From contig NZ_JACHOP010000013.1 in assembly GCF_014199935.1 (NCBI RefSeq), positions 62,001 through 126,000 of the forward strand: a stretch of 64,000 bases of DNA. Direction: 5' to 3'. Both the position numbers and the translations under genes were made by a program. Under the pieces are notes generated by a model, which was not told the DNA's origin, did no database searches, and worked only from the letters and a program-made list of their open reading frames with translations. Position 1 is the first letter of the stretch; every line of letters starts with the position of its first letter. Origin of the DNA: Methylorubrum rhodinum (lineage in GTDB: Bacteria > Pseudomonadota > Alphaproteobacteria > Rhizobiales > Beijerinckiaceae). Shown piece by piece: positions 34,310-42,794 of this stretch.

Positions 34310-36793
34310 CTAGCGGGATTCCGATGGGGAGCGGCGGCGCTCCGGGGAAGGCGCAACCTTGCCGAGGATACGCCCGAGCTGGTCGGCCGAGTAGGGCTTG
34401 TGCAGGAGCTCGAACCCGTGCAGCCCGTCCTGCGCGAGCACGTGGCTGTAGCCCGAGGCCAGCAGCACCGGCAGGCCGGGCAGGCGGCGCTGCAGGATCT
34501 TCGCCAACTCGATGCCGCCCATGCCGGGCATCACCACGTCGGAGAACACCGCGTCGAAGCCGGCACCGTCCGAACCGAGCTTTTCCAGCGCCTCCTCGGC
34601 GTTGGCAGCCCAGGTCGTGCGGTAGCCGAAATCCTCCAGGATCTGCGTGGCGAAGCGTCCGACCTCGACGTTGTCCTCCACCACCAGCACGCACTGCCCG
34701 TCGCCGGTCGGGAACGCCTCCCCGTCGCGAGCCGCCACCGGCTCGTCGCGGATCACGCCCTCGACCTCCGGCAAGTAGAGCGTGAACGTGGTGCCACGAC
34801 CGAGCTCGCTCTCGACGTCGACGTCGCCGCCCGACTGCTTGGCGAACCCGAACACCTGGCTGAGGCCGAGCCCCGTACCCTGGCCGACGGGCTTGGTCGT
34901 GAAGAACGGTTCGAAGATGCGCCCGAGCTCCTCCGCGGCGATGCCGCTGCCGGTATCCGTGATCGAGACGGCGGCGAAGCGGCCTGGTGCGGCGGCGTGG
35001 CCGCGGATGGGCGGCAGCCCGCCGGCGCAGGCCAGCCGCAGGGTCAGCATGCCCTCGCCGTCCATCGCGTCGCGCGCGTTCACCGCCATGTTGATCAGTG
35101 CGGTCTCGAATTGGCTGAGGTCGGCCCGCACGAAGCAGGGCGCGTCCGGAACCTCGGTCACCACGCGGATGCGCGCGCCGGTGACGGTGTCGAGCATGTC
35201 GGCCACTGCCCGCAACTGCGCGCCGACCTCCAGGATCTCGGGCTTGAGCGTCTGGCGCCGGGCGAAGGCCAGCAGTTGCCCGGTGAGCTTGGCGGCGCGG
35301 TCGACCGTGTCGGACACCGCGTCCATGTAGCGGTTGCGCCGCTCCTCCGGCAGGTTCGGCCGACGCAGGAAGTCCACCGACGAGCGGATGATGGTGAGCA
35401 GGTTGTTGAAGTCGTGCGCCACACCCCCGGTCAACTGTCCGACCGCCTCCAGCTTCTGCGACTGGCGCAGCGCCTCCTCGGCTTGTTCGAGTTGGACGGC
35501 GCGCTCGCGCTGCTCGGTCACGTCGCGGGCGACGCAGTAAAGCAGTCCCTCGACCGGAACCGCCCGCCAGGACAGGGTACGGTAGTCGCCGTCGCGCGTG
35601 CGGAAGCGGTTCTCGAACGCGAGCGTCGAATGCCCGGCGGCGAGCCGCCCGACCTCCGCCCGCGTCGCCTCGCGGTCGTCCGGGTGCTCCAGCCACTCGG
35701 AGGTGCGCCCGATGACCTCGCCGGACCGCCAGCCGAGGATGGCCGTCCAGGCCGGGTTGACGCTGAGCCACATCCCGTTGCCGTCCGCCACCCCGAGCAT
35801 GTCGTGGCTGACCTGCCAGATGCGGTCCCGCTCCTGCGTGCGGGTCTCGACATGCTCGGCGAGGGTGGCGTTCAGGACCTCCAGCGCGGCGGCGCTCGCC
35901 CGCCGCTCCTCCTCGGCCTTCACCCGCTCGGTGATGTCGCGCGAGACGCCGACCAGCTTGAGCTCGCCCGTGCCCTCAAGCCGAAACGGCGCGAAGCTCG
36001 CTTCCCACCAACGCGGCTCGCCCCTGGCGGTCGGGCAGAAGCCTTCGGTACGCGCGATCTCGCCGGCCGCGGCGCGGCGGACGGCGTCCCGGATCTTGGC
36101 GCGCTCGTCCTCCGGCCAAAGGTCGGCGAACTGTTGCCCGAGCACGTCCTCCAGCGAGGCGAGCTGGTTCATCGCGACCCCGCGCTCGTTCATGTACTCC
36201 AACCGGCCCTCGGCCGAGAGCACCTTCACGCAATCTGGGCTCGCCGCGAGGATGCCCCGGACGAACGCCTCGCTGCGGATGGCGGCGTTCGCCGAGGCGT
36301 TGCGCCGGTGCGCATCGACGTGGAAGGCGATGAGGTCGGCAAACATCCGGAAGGTGCCGACGACCTCGGGCCGGTCGACGGGCGCCGGCCTCGGGTCGAT
36401 GGCGCAGAGCGTGCCGAAGAACGTGCCGTCGGGCAGCACGATGGGCATCGAGACGTAGCTCTGGAAGCCGTACCGCGCCGGAGTCGGATGGTCGCAGTAG
36501 GCCGCGTCCTGGGCGACGTGCTCGATCACGACGGGCGCCCGGCTCTGCCGGATCTCGTGGCAGATGGTCGAGGCGACCTCCAGCTCGCCGCCGGGCTCTA
36601 GGCCGAAGGCGATGCCGTCCTTGACCCGGCAGGCGACCCAGCGGTCCTCGGTGACACGGGCGACGGCGGCGAACCCCATGCCTGTGATGCGGCAGGCGAC
36701 GTCGAGGATGGTCGGGACCGCCTCGATGCTTCCGACGAGGTCGATGTCGGCCTGGAAGTCGTGCTGGGCGTCGGCGTACGCGAGGGCGCTCAT
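34310..36793 (-). CDS. GAF-PAS-PAS hybrid histidine kinase
   Basis: The 827-residue soluble protein has a GAF domain (about 15-165; SVDLAI-like core with MPIVLPDGTFFGTLCAID), two PAS domains (about 175-295 and 325-430), HisKA with His460 (GQLTGGVAHDFNN), an ATPase domain with DTGSGIA and GTGLGLSQVFGF, and a receiver (about 700-815) with Asp in VFSDVVMPGMGG. Its start ATG overlaps the stop of the ParD-like gene (ATGA), and its stop is one base from the next kinase start, so four genes appear to be one translationally linked operon. The kinase core is very similar to the broken kinase at 41028..42730. Confidence 0.93.
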   Translation of the reverse strand: MSALAYADAQHDFQADIDLVGSIEAVPTILDVACRITGMGFAAVARVTEDRWVACRVKDGIAFGLEPGGELEVASTICHEIRQSRAPVVIEHVAQDAAYCDHPTPARYGFQSYVSMPIVLPDGTFFGTLCAIDPRPAPVDRPEVVGTFRMFADLIAFHVDAHRRNASANAAIRSEAFVRGILAASPDCVKVLSAEGRLEYMNERGVAMNQLASLEDVLGQQFADLWPEDERAKIRDAVRRAAAGEIARTEGFCPTARGEPRWWEASFAPFRLEGTGELKLVGVSRDITERVKAEEERRASAAALEVLNATLAEHVETRTQERDRIWQVSHDMLGVADGNGMWLSVNPAWTAILGWRSGEVIGRTSEWLEHPDDREATRAEVGRLAAGHSTLAFENRFRTRDGDYRTLSWRAVPVEGLLYCVARDVTEQRERAVQLEQAEEALRQSQKLEAVGQLTGGVAHDFNNLLTIIRSSVDFLRRPNLPEERRNRYMDAVSDTVDRAAKLTGQLLAFARRQTLKPEILEVGAQLRAVADMLDTVTGARIRVVTEVPDAPCFVRADLSQFETALINMAVNARDAMDGEGMLTLRLACAGGLPPIRGHAAAPGRFAAVSITDTGSGIAAEELGRIFEPFFTTKPVGQGTGLGLSQVFGFAKQSGGDVDVESELGRGTTFTLYLPEVEGVIRDEPVAARDGEAFPTGDGQCVLVVEDNVEVGRFATQILEDFGYRTTWAANAEEALEKLGSDGAGFDAVFSDVVMPGMGGIELAKILQRRLPGLPVLLASGYSHVLAQDGLHGFELLHKPYSADQLGRILGKVAPSPERRRSPSESR

Positions 36794-36978
36794 CGGGCCG
36801 GCCGGTCCCGTTCCACCAACTTTGGCCTGGGCATGGCCTGGTCGCGCTCCATGAGCAGGCGCAGCCCGGCTCGGACCACCTCGCTGGCGTTCGAGTAGTG
36901 GCCCGACGCGACCTGCGCCCGGATGTAGTCCTCCAGGACAGGCGTCAGGGCGATGTTGCGGGTCGGCGTGCTCGACAT
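36790..36978 (-). CDS. ParD-like (ribbon-helix-helix) antitoxin, no toxin partner
   Basis: The 62-residue product reads NIALTPVLEDYIRAQVASG then SNASEVVRAGLRLLMERD, the standard ParD/CC2985 pattern: a DNA-binding ribbon followed by helices that hold the dimer. A Pro/Arg-rich tail replaces the usual toxin-wrapping C-terminus. No ParE-like gene lies on either side; the gene is instead coupled by ATGA to a hybrid kinase gene. It may act as a repressor of the kinase operon. The ATG at 36978 has GGACGGACGAG before it; a longer start at 36993 is possible. Confidence 0.8.
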   Translation of the reverse strand: MSSTPTRNIALTPVLEDYIRAQVASGHYSNASEVVRAGLRLLMERDQAMPRPKLVERDRPAR

Positions 36979-37238
36979 GCTCGTCCGTCCCATGCCGCCC
37001 CCCGGGCTGTCAAAGATTGCCGGCCCGGACCCGTCGGATCCGACCTAGGCGATATCGTCGCGGACGCGGCGGCCCGCTTTCCGGCCGGACCGCCTGCCTC
37101 GCGCGGCGCCGAACGGCGCCGGCCCCGGGTCGATGCCGCAGCGAACGCGACCCGATGCACCGGACGGGCGCAACGCTTCGGCGTCTGGCGCGTAGCCATG
37201 CTGGGCCCCGTTCCGGGGGGACACGGAGCGAATAGGAC

Positions 37239-38240
37239 ATGTCGCACAAGCCGCTGCGCGAGCAGGTCATCGTGGTCACCGGCGCGTCGAGCGGCATCGG
37301 CTTGGCCACAGCCCGCATGGCCGCGGGGCGCGGCGCCCGGGTGGTGCTCGCCGCCCGTAGCGAGGCGGTTCTCGCCCAGGCCTCTGCGGAGCTCGGTCCG
37401 GAGGCCGCGTACGTCGTGGCGGATGTGGGCCGGCGCGAGGACGTGCAGGCCATCGCCGACAAGGCCATCGCGACGTTCGGCGGCTTCGACACCTGGGTCA
37501 ACGTCGCCGGCCTGACCGTCTATGGGCCCTTGCGCGAGATCGCCTACGAGGATCACGAGCGCCTGATCCAGACCAACCTTTGGGGCACGGTGAACGGCTC
37601 GCTCGTCGCGGTGGCGCACTTGCGTAAACGAGGCGGCGCGCTGATCAACGTCGGCAGCATCGCCTCCGACCTCGCCTTCCCGTTCCAAGGCCTCTACGCG
37701 ACCTCGAAGCACGCGGTGAAGGGCTTCACCGACACCCTGCGCATGGAGCTGATCGCCGATGGGGCGCCGGTCTCGGTCACCCTGGTGAAGCCGGCCTCCA
37801 TCGACACGCCACTGCCCCAGCGCGCCCGCAACTACATGGACCGCGAGCCGACGCTGCCGCCGCCGATCTACCCGCCGGAGGAGGTGGCCAACGCCATCCT
37901 GCACGCGGCAGTGCACCCACAGCGGGACATCTTCGTGGGCGGCGGCGGCAAGTTGTTTGTGATGGGCAAGGAATTCGCGCCAGGAGCCTACGACGAGCTC
38001 GCACCGGCCATCATCGCCCTGCAGAAGCGGGCCGAGGGACCACGGGACCCGCAGGGCGCCCTCCATGCGCCGCGCCATGCCGGCGAGGTTCGCGGCGACC
38101 CGCCGGTCTACGTCATGCGCACGAGCGCCTACACCCGCGCGACCCTGCACCCGCTCGCGACCGCCGGCGTGCTCGCCGCCGGCCTGGCCGCCACGGCCGC
38201 CGTGATCCTCGGCACGCGACCCAGACCGCGCCGTCGCTGA
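37239..38240 (+). CDS. Short-chain dehydrogenase/reductase with C-terminal membrane anchor
   Basis: NAD(P)-dependent oxidoreductase of 333 residues. It has the Rossmann motif TGASSGIG at 14-21, the NVAG loop near 88, and the catalytic Ser140, Tyr153 and Lys157 (YATSK). The core ends near 250. Residues 250-333 form an extension finishing in one hydrophobic helix (about 308-326) and an Arg-rich end, which would tether the enzyme to the membrane. The substrate is unknown. It lies 61 bp upstream of a zinc alcohol dehydrogenase on the same strand, suggesting a joint role in alcohol, aldehyde or lipid metabolism. Confidence 0.92.
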   Translation: MSHKPLREQVIVVTGASSGIGLATARMAAGRGARVVLAARSEAVLAQASAELGPEAAYVVADVGRREDVQAIADKAIATFGGFDTWVNVAGLTVYGPLREIAYEDHERLIQTNLWGTVNGSLVAVAHLRKRGGALINVGSIASDLAFPFQGLYATSKHAVKGFTDTLRMELIADGAPVSVTLVKPASIDTPLPQRARNYMDREPTLPPPIYPPEEVANAILHAAVHPQRDIFVGGGGKLFVMGKEFAPGAYDELAPAIIALQKRAEGPRDPQGALHAPRHAGEVRGDPPVYVMRTSAYTRATLHPLATAGVLAAGLAATAAVILGTRPRPRRR

Positions 38241-38301
38241 GCCGGGTATGCGCCAGGATTCCTACTCGATACCGAACCTAGACGAACGAAAGCGACCAAC
38301 C

Positions 38302-39480
38302 ATGAAAGCACTCACGTGGCAGAGTCGGGGCAAGATCTCCTGCGAGACCGTCCTCGACCCGAAGATCGAGCATGGCCGTGACGTCATTATCAAGGTGACC
38401 GCGTGCGCGATCTGCGGCTCCGACCTGCACCTCATGGGCGGCTTCATGCCTACGATGGAGTGCGGCGACGTCCTCGGGCACGAGACCATGGGCGAGGTCA
38501 TCGAGGTCGGACGGGACAACCAGAAGCTCAAGGTCGGCGACCGCATCGTGGTGCCCTTCACCATCTGCTGCGGCGAGTGCCGCCAGTGCAAGTGGGGCAA
38601 CTGGAGCTGCTGCGAGCGCACCAACCCGAACGGCAAGCTGCAAGCCGAGACCTACGGCTACCCGCTCGCCGGCCTGTTCGGCTTCTCGCACATCACCGGA
38701 GGGTTCGCCGGCGGCCAGGCCGAGTACCTGCGGGTGCCCTACGCAGACGTCGGCCCCATCGTGGTGCCCGAGGGCCTCACCGACGAGCAGGTGCTGTTCC
38801 TGTCCGACATCTTCCCGACGGCCTACCAAGCCGCTGAGCACTGCGACATCGGCCCGGAAGACACGGTCGCCATCTGGGGCTGCGGTCCGGTCGGCGTGCT
38901 GGCGGTCAAGTGCTGCCTGATGCTGGGCGCCAAGCGTGTCATCGCCATCGACAGCGTCCCCGAGCGCCTCGCGCTCGCCCACGAGGCCGGCGCTGAGACC
39001 ATCGATATGTCCAAGGAGAACGTGCAGGACACGCTCATGGAGATGACCCACGGCCTCGGCCCGGACTCGGTCATCGAGGCGGTTGGCATGGAGTCCCACG
39101 GAGCCGACACGATGCTCCAGAAGGTCACGTCGGCCATCATGGAGCACACCGTCAGCCTGGAACGTCCCTACGCGCTCAACCAAGCCATCCTCGCCTGCCG
39201 TCCCGGCGGCAACGTCTCGATGCCCGGTGTCTTCGCTGGCCCGGTCGGGCCCGTCGCCCTCGGCATCCTGATGAACAAGGGCCTGACCCTGAAGACCGGC
39301 CAGACCCACATGGTGCGCTACATGAAGCCGCTGATGGAGCGCATCCAGAACGGCGACATCGATCCGTCCTTCATCATCAGCCACCGCTCCACGAACCTGG
39401 AGGACGGCCCGGCGCTGTACGACCTGTTCCGGGACAAGAAGGACAACTGCACCAAGGTCGTGTTCAAGCCGCACGGCTGA
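38302..39480 (+). CDS. Zinc-dependent alcohol dehydrogenase (MDR family)
   Basis: The 392-residue product (ATG at 38302, MKALTWQSRGKI) is a medium-chain dehydrogenase. Catalytic zinc ligands are Cys38, His60 and Glu61 (CAICGSDLH, LGHETMGEV); the structural zinc site is Cys90, Cys93, Cys96 and Cys104; and the NAD loop is WGCGPVG near 190. The length and the long insert after residue 105 fit the glutathione-independent formaldehyde dehydrogenase-like branch, often annotated as threonine or alcohol dehydrogenase. Formaldehyde is a tempting substrate in a methylotroph but this cannot be told from sequence. A frame start at 38248 is possible but has no support. Confidence 0.94.
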   Translation: MKALTWQSRGKISCETVLDPKIEHGRDVIIKVTACAICGSDLHLMGGFMPTMECGDVLGHETMGEVIEVGRDNQKLKVGDRIVVPFTICCGECRQCKWGNWSCCERTNPNGKLQAETYGYPLAGLFGFSHITGGFAGGQAEYLRVPYADVGPIVVPEGLTDEQVLFLSDIFPTAYQAAEHCDIGPEDTVAIWGCGPVGVLAVKCCLMLGAKRVIAIDSVPERLALAHEAGAETIDMSKENVQDTLMEMTHGLGPDSVIEAVGMESHGADTMLQKVTSAIMEHTVSLERPYALNQAILACRPGGNVSMPGVFAGPVGPVALGILMNKGLTLKTGQTHMVRYMKPLMERIQNGDIDPSFIISHRSTNLEDGPALYDLFRDKKDNCTKVVFKPHG

Positions 39481-39620
39481 GCCCGGCCGACCTCATCCGT
39501 GGGAGGGAGTGCTTACGCCAGATTAGCAGGCGTTCCCTTCCGGACCCTCATGCCTCCGAACATCATCGAAGGCGCAGGCATGTCCGTGCGCCGTTGGTTC
39601 ACTACGAGACGATAGTAGGA

Positions 39621-40697
39621 ATGTCCGACCAGACGCGCGAACTCGCCTTTGTCTTCGCCGGCGGGAACGCCGTCGGCGCCTACCACGCCGGAACCTACGA
39701 GGCGCTGCACGACTATGGGCTTCGGCCCGATTGGGTTGTGGGTGCGTCCATGGGTGCGGTTACGGCCGCCATCATCGCGGGCAACGCGCCCGCTGACAGG
39801 GTCGCCATGCTCCGTACGTTCTGGGACGAGGCCACGCAGAAGACAGGTCCTGACCTAACGGGGCTTCTCAAGCCGCGGCAGGTCTACAACGGCCTGCATG
39901 CGCTCATGACGCTCGCCTTGGGGCGCCCGAACATCTTCGGCCACCGCCTGCCCGGCCTCTGGTCGGTCCTGCCATGGGTACCGAACGACGTGGCCCTGTT
40001 CGACAACAAACCTCTTCTCCAGACCTTGAACCGCCTCGTCGACTTCGAGCGCCTCAACCGGGGCGAGACGCGCCTCACGGTCGGCTGCGTCGACATCGAG
40101 ACTGGCGAGGAGGTCTACTTCGACACGGCTCGCGAAGAGATCCGGCCGGAGCACATCCTCGCCAGCACGGCCATCCTGCCGGCCTTCCCGCCCGTCGAGA
40201 TCGACGGACGGGTCCTGTGCGACGCCGGCTTTACCAACAACCTCCCACTTGATCCGGTCTTCGCGGCGGAGCCGAAGCGGGACCTCCTTTGCATCGCCTC
40301 GGACCTGTTCTCCCTGAGGGCGCCACGTCCCGCATCCCTCGACGCGGTCCTGGAACGCGCCAACGACCTCATCTTCGCCAGCCCGCCGCGCAGGGCCATC
40401 GCGGGCCTCATGCGCGAGTACGCGTTGCGGGAAAGGCTTGATCCCACGGGGCCGGCGGTGACGCTGCTGCACCTCGTCTACCAGGCGGGTGCGGACGAGC
40501 TCGCCGCCAAGAGCTTCGACTTTTCGCCGTCATCGATCCGCGACCGCTGGGCAGCGGGTGGACGCAATGCGACGCGCGGTCTGGAACTGCTGGCGCCGGG
40601 CGGGAGCGATAAGGGACGCTTCCGCTATCTCAGCCTTCCCGACGATCTCGTGGCCCCGAAGGCCGCGGCACCTCAGGCGGCCTCCGCGGTCAGGTAG
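39621..40697 (+). CDS. Patatin-like phospholipase
   Basis: The 358-residue enzyme (ATG at 39621, closely preceded by TAGGA) has all patatin elements: oxyanion loop FAGGNAVGAYHAG at 12-24, nucleophile elbow GASMG with Ser43, and catalytic Asp201 in CDAGFTNNLPLDP. It probably hydrolyses acyl chains from phospholipids or other lipids. No signal peptide or membrane helix is seen, so it should be cytosolic or peripheral to the membrane. The C-terminal third has the DUF3734-like character seen in bacterial patatins (SSIRDRWAAGGRNATRGLEL), a domain often annotated on PHB-depolymerase-related proteins. Confidence 0.93.
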   Translation: MSDQTRELAFVFAGGNAVGAYHAGTYEALHDYGLRPDWVVGASMGAVTAAIIAGNAPADRVAMLRTFWDEATQKTGPDLTGLLKPRQVYNGLHALMTLALGRPNIFGHRLPGLWSVLPWVPNDVALFDNKPLLQTLNRLVDFERLNRGETRLTVGCVDIETGEEVYFDTAREEIRPEHILASTAILPAFPPVEIDGRVLCDAGFTNNLPLDPVFAAEPKRDLLCIASDLFSLRAPRPASLDAVLERANDLIFASPPRRAIAGLMREYALRERLDPTGPAVTLLHLVYQAGADELAAKSFDFSPSSIRDRWAAGGRNATRGLELLAPGGSDKGRFRYLSLPDDLVAPKAAAPQAASAVR

Positions 40698-41027
40698 CGC
40701 CGGCAATGCTGGAAGTGGCCGACCTCGTACGGGCTAGCGAGCTTGACCACACTCGACCGGAGCCACTTCGGCGCCTGCTCCCCGCCATCGGTGCGTCGCA
40801 GAACCTCGTTCTGCCAGCTTAAGGGGTGACCTCGTCCCGGGACCTGGAGCGCCGTACGTCGGAGAGGCCGGCCCGTTGGTGCCGCCGGCGGGTTGGCAGA
40901 GGCGTGTACCTAGTGATCCGCGTGGGCCAGGGGGTTGTGGCGCGACCTCGATCCAAGAACAGACTTGTGCGGGGTAGGGCATTCCTCCCACAAGGAAAGC
41001 CTGACCGCATCGGATGATAACCCTGGG
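40698..41027. other. Intergenic stretch, no gene seen
   Basis: About 330 bp between the patatin gene and the broken kinase. Short frames exist on both strands but none has a ribosome binding site or protein-like sequence. No clear terminator or promoter. Confidence 0.45.
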
Positions 41028-42730
41028 ATGGACGGCTCAACGGCGAAACCCATGAACCTGTTCCCGGGCGGCGGCGAGATGGCCGCGCGGATGCAGGCAC
41101 ACGATTGGTCCGCCACCGTCATGGGACCCACGGAGACCTGGCCGGCGGCGCTCGTCGCGCTGGTCGGCGTGGCGCTCCAGGCCGCGACTCCGATGGCGCT
41201 CTACTGGGGACCCGACCTCGCCGTCCTCTACAACGATGCCTGGACCGGGCTCGTCGGGGACAAGCACCCCGGGGCGCTCGGCCGTCCGGCGCGTGAGGTC
41301 TTCCCGGAGGCATGGCACGAACTCGGGCCAATGTTCGCGCGGGTGCTCGCGGGCGACGGTGCGGTGGAGGTGCAGGACCAGGGCCTAGTGCTCGACCGCA
41401 ACGGCAGGCCCGAGGAGGTCTTCTTCACCTACAGCCTGAACCCCGTGCTCGATGCTGACGGGAGGGTCGCGGGCGTCTTCAACGTCGCGCAGGAGACGAC
41501 AGGCCGCGTTCGCGCCGCCACCGGATTGGTCGAGAGCGAGGAGCGTTTCCGCAGTTTCGCGGAGAACTCCGCCGACGTGCTCTGGATCGCCGACCCCGAC
41601 GGCGGCCGCCTGGAGTACCTGAGACCGGCGGCGTGGCGCACGACTTCAACAACCTGCTAACCATCATCCGCTCGTCGGTCGACTTCCTGCGCCGGCCCGA
41701 CCTGGCCGAGGCGCGCAAGGCCCGCTACCTCGACGCCGTCTCGGACACCGTCGACCGGGCCGCCAAGCTGACCGGGCAGCTGCTCTCCTTCGCGCGACGG
41801 CAGACTCTGAAGGCGGAGGCGTTCGACCTCGTCGCCGTCCTGCGTGGCGTGGCCGGGATGCTCGACACGGTCACGGGCGCGCGCATCCGGGTCGTCACCG
41901 AATTGCCGGATGCGCCCTGCTTCGTGCGCGCCGACCGGAGCCAGTTCGAGACCGCGTTGGTGAACATGTCCGTCAATGCCCGCGACGCGATGGACGGAGA
42001 GGGCACCCTGACCCTTCGCCTGGCCTGCGGGGTGGGCAAGCCCGCCATCCGCGGGCACGGCCCGGCGCCGGGCCCCTTCGCCGCCGTGTTTATGACGGAC
42101 ACGGGCTCGGGCATCCCGCCGGAGGTGGTCGGGCGCATCTTCGAGCCGTTCTTCACCACCAAAGACATCGGCAAGGGCACCGGCCTCGGCTTGAGCCAAG
42201 TGTTCGGCTTCGCCAAGCAGTCGGGCGGCGACGTCGACGTCGCGAGCGCGCCCGGGCGCGGCTCGACCTTCACGCTCTACTTGCCCGAGGCCGCACCGGC
42301 CGAGCGCGAGGAGCCGCCTGCCGAACCGGCGGAAGCGGCGGAAGCGGCGGCCGGAGGTGCCGGACGGCGTGTGCTGGTGGTAGAGGACAACGTCGAGGTC
42401 GGACGCTTCGCCACGCAGATCCTGGAGGATCTCGGCTACGAGACCACGTGGGCGGCCAACGCGGAGGTGGCGTTGGCCCATCTCGGCACGGACGGCGCCG
42501 GCTTCGACGCGGTGTTCTCGGACGTCGTCATGCCGGGCATAAACGGGGTCGAGCTCGCGCGCGAGATCCGGCGCCGCTTCCCCGGCCTGCCTGTGGTGCT
42601 GGCCTCGGGCTACAGCCACGTGCTGGCGCAGGAGGGCGGCCACGGCTTCGAGCTCCTGCAAAAGCCCTACTCGGCCGGGCAGCTCTCGCACATCCTTCAG
42701 CGCGTGACCCGCGGGCGGGGCGGCCCGTGA
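41028..42730 (+). pseudogene. Hybrid histidine kinase broken by an internal deletion and frameshift
   Basis: The 5' frame (41028..41660) encodes an N-terminal PAS-like domain (AHDWSATVMGPTETWPAAL, YWGPDLAVLYNDAW) and the beginning of a second PAS (ERFRSFAENSADVLWIAD). Near 41620 it runs straight into the kinase H-box DNA, one frame off. The 3' frame (from about 41630 to 42730) encodes His of AHDFNN, an ATPase domain with DTGSGIP and GTGLGLSQVFGF, and a receiver with Asp in VFSDVVMPGING. Most of the second PAS, the linker and the first residues of HisKA are missing, so this is a deletion and not a one-base error. The 3' part could only be made by re-initiation at a GTG at 41633. Confidence 0.85.
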
Positions 42731-42794
42731 CGGCAGGACCCGAGCTCGCAGACCCGCCACATGGAGCGCCGCAAACTCGCCACCACCACGTATC

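Noticed and set aside
36979..37238. Search for a ParE toxin beside the ParD-like gene
   Set aside because: Frames upstream are Arg/Pro/Ala-rich without the ParE beta-sheet pattern; the downstream neighbour is a kinase.
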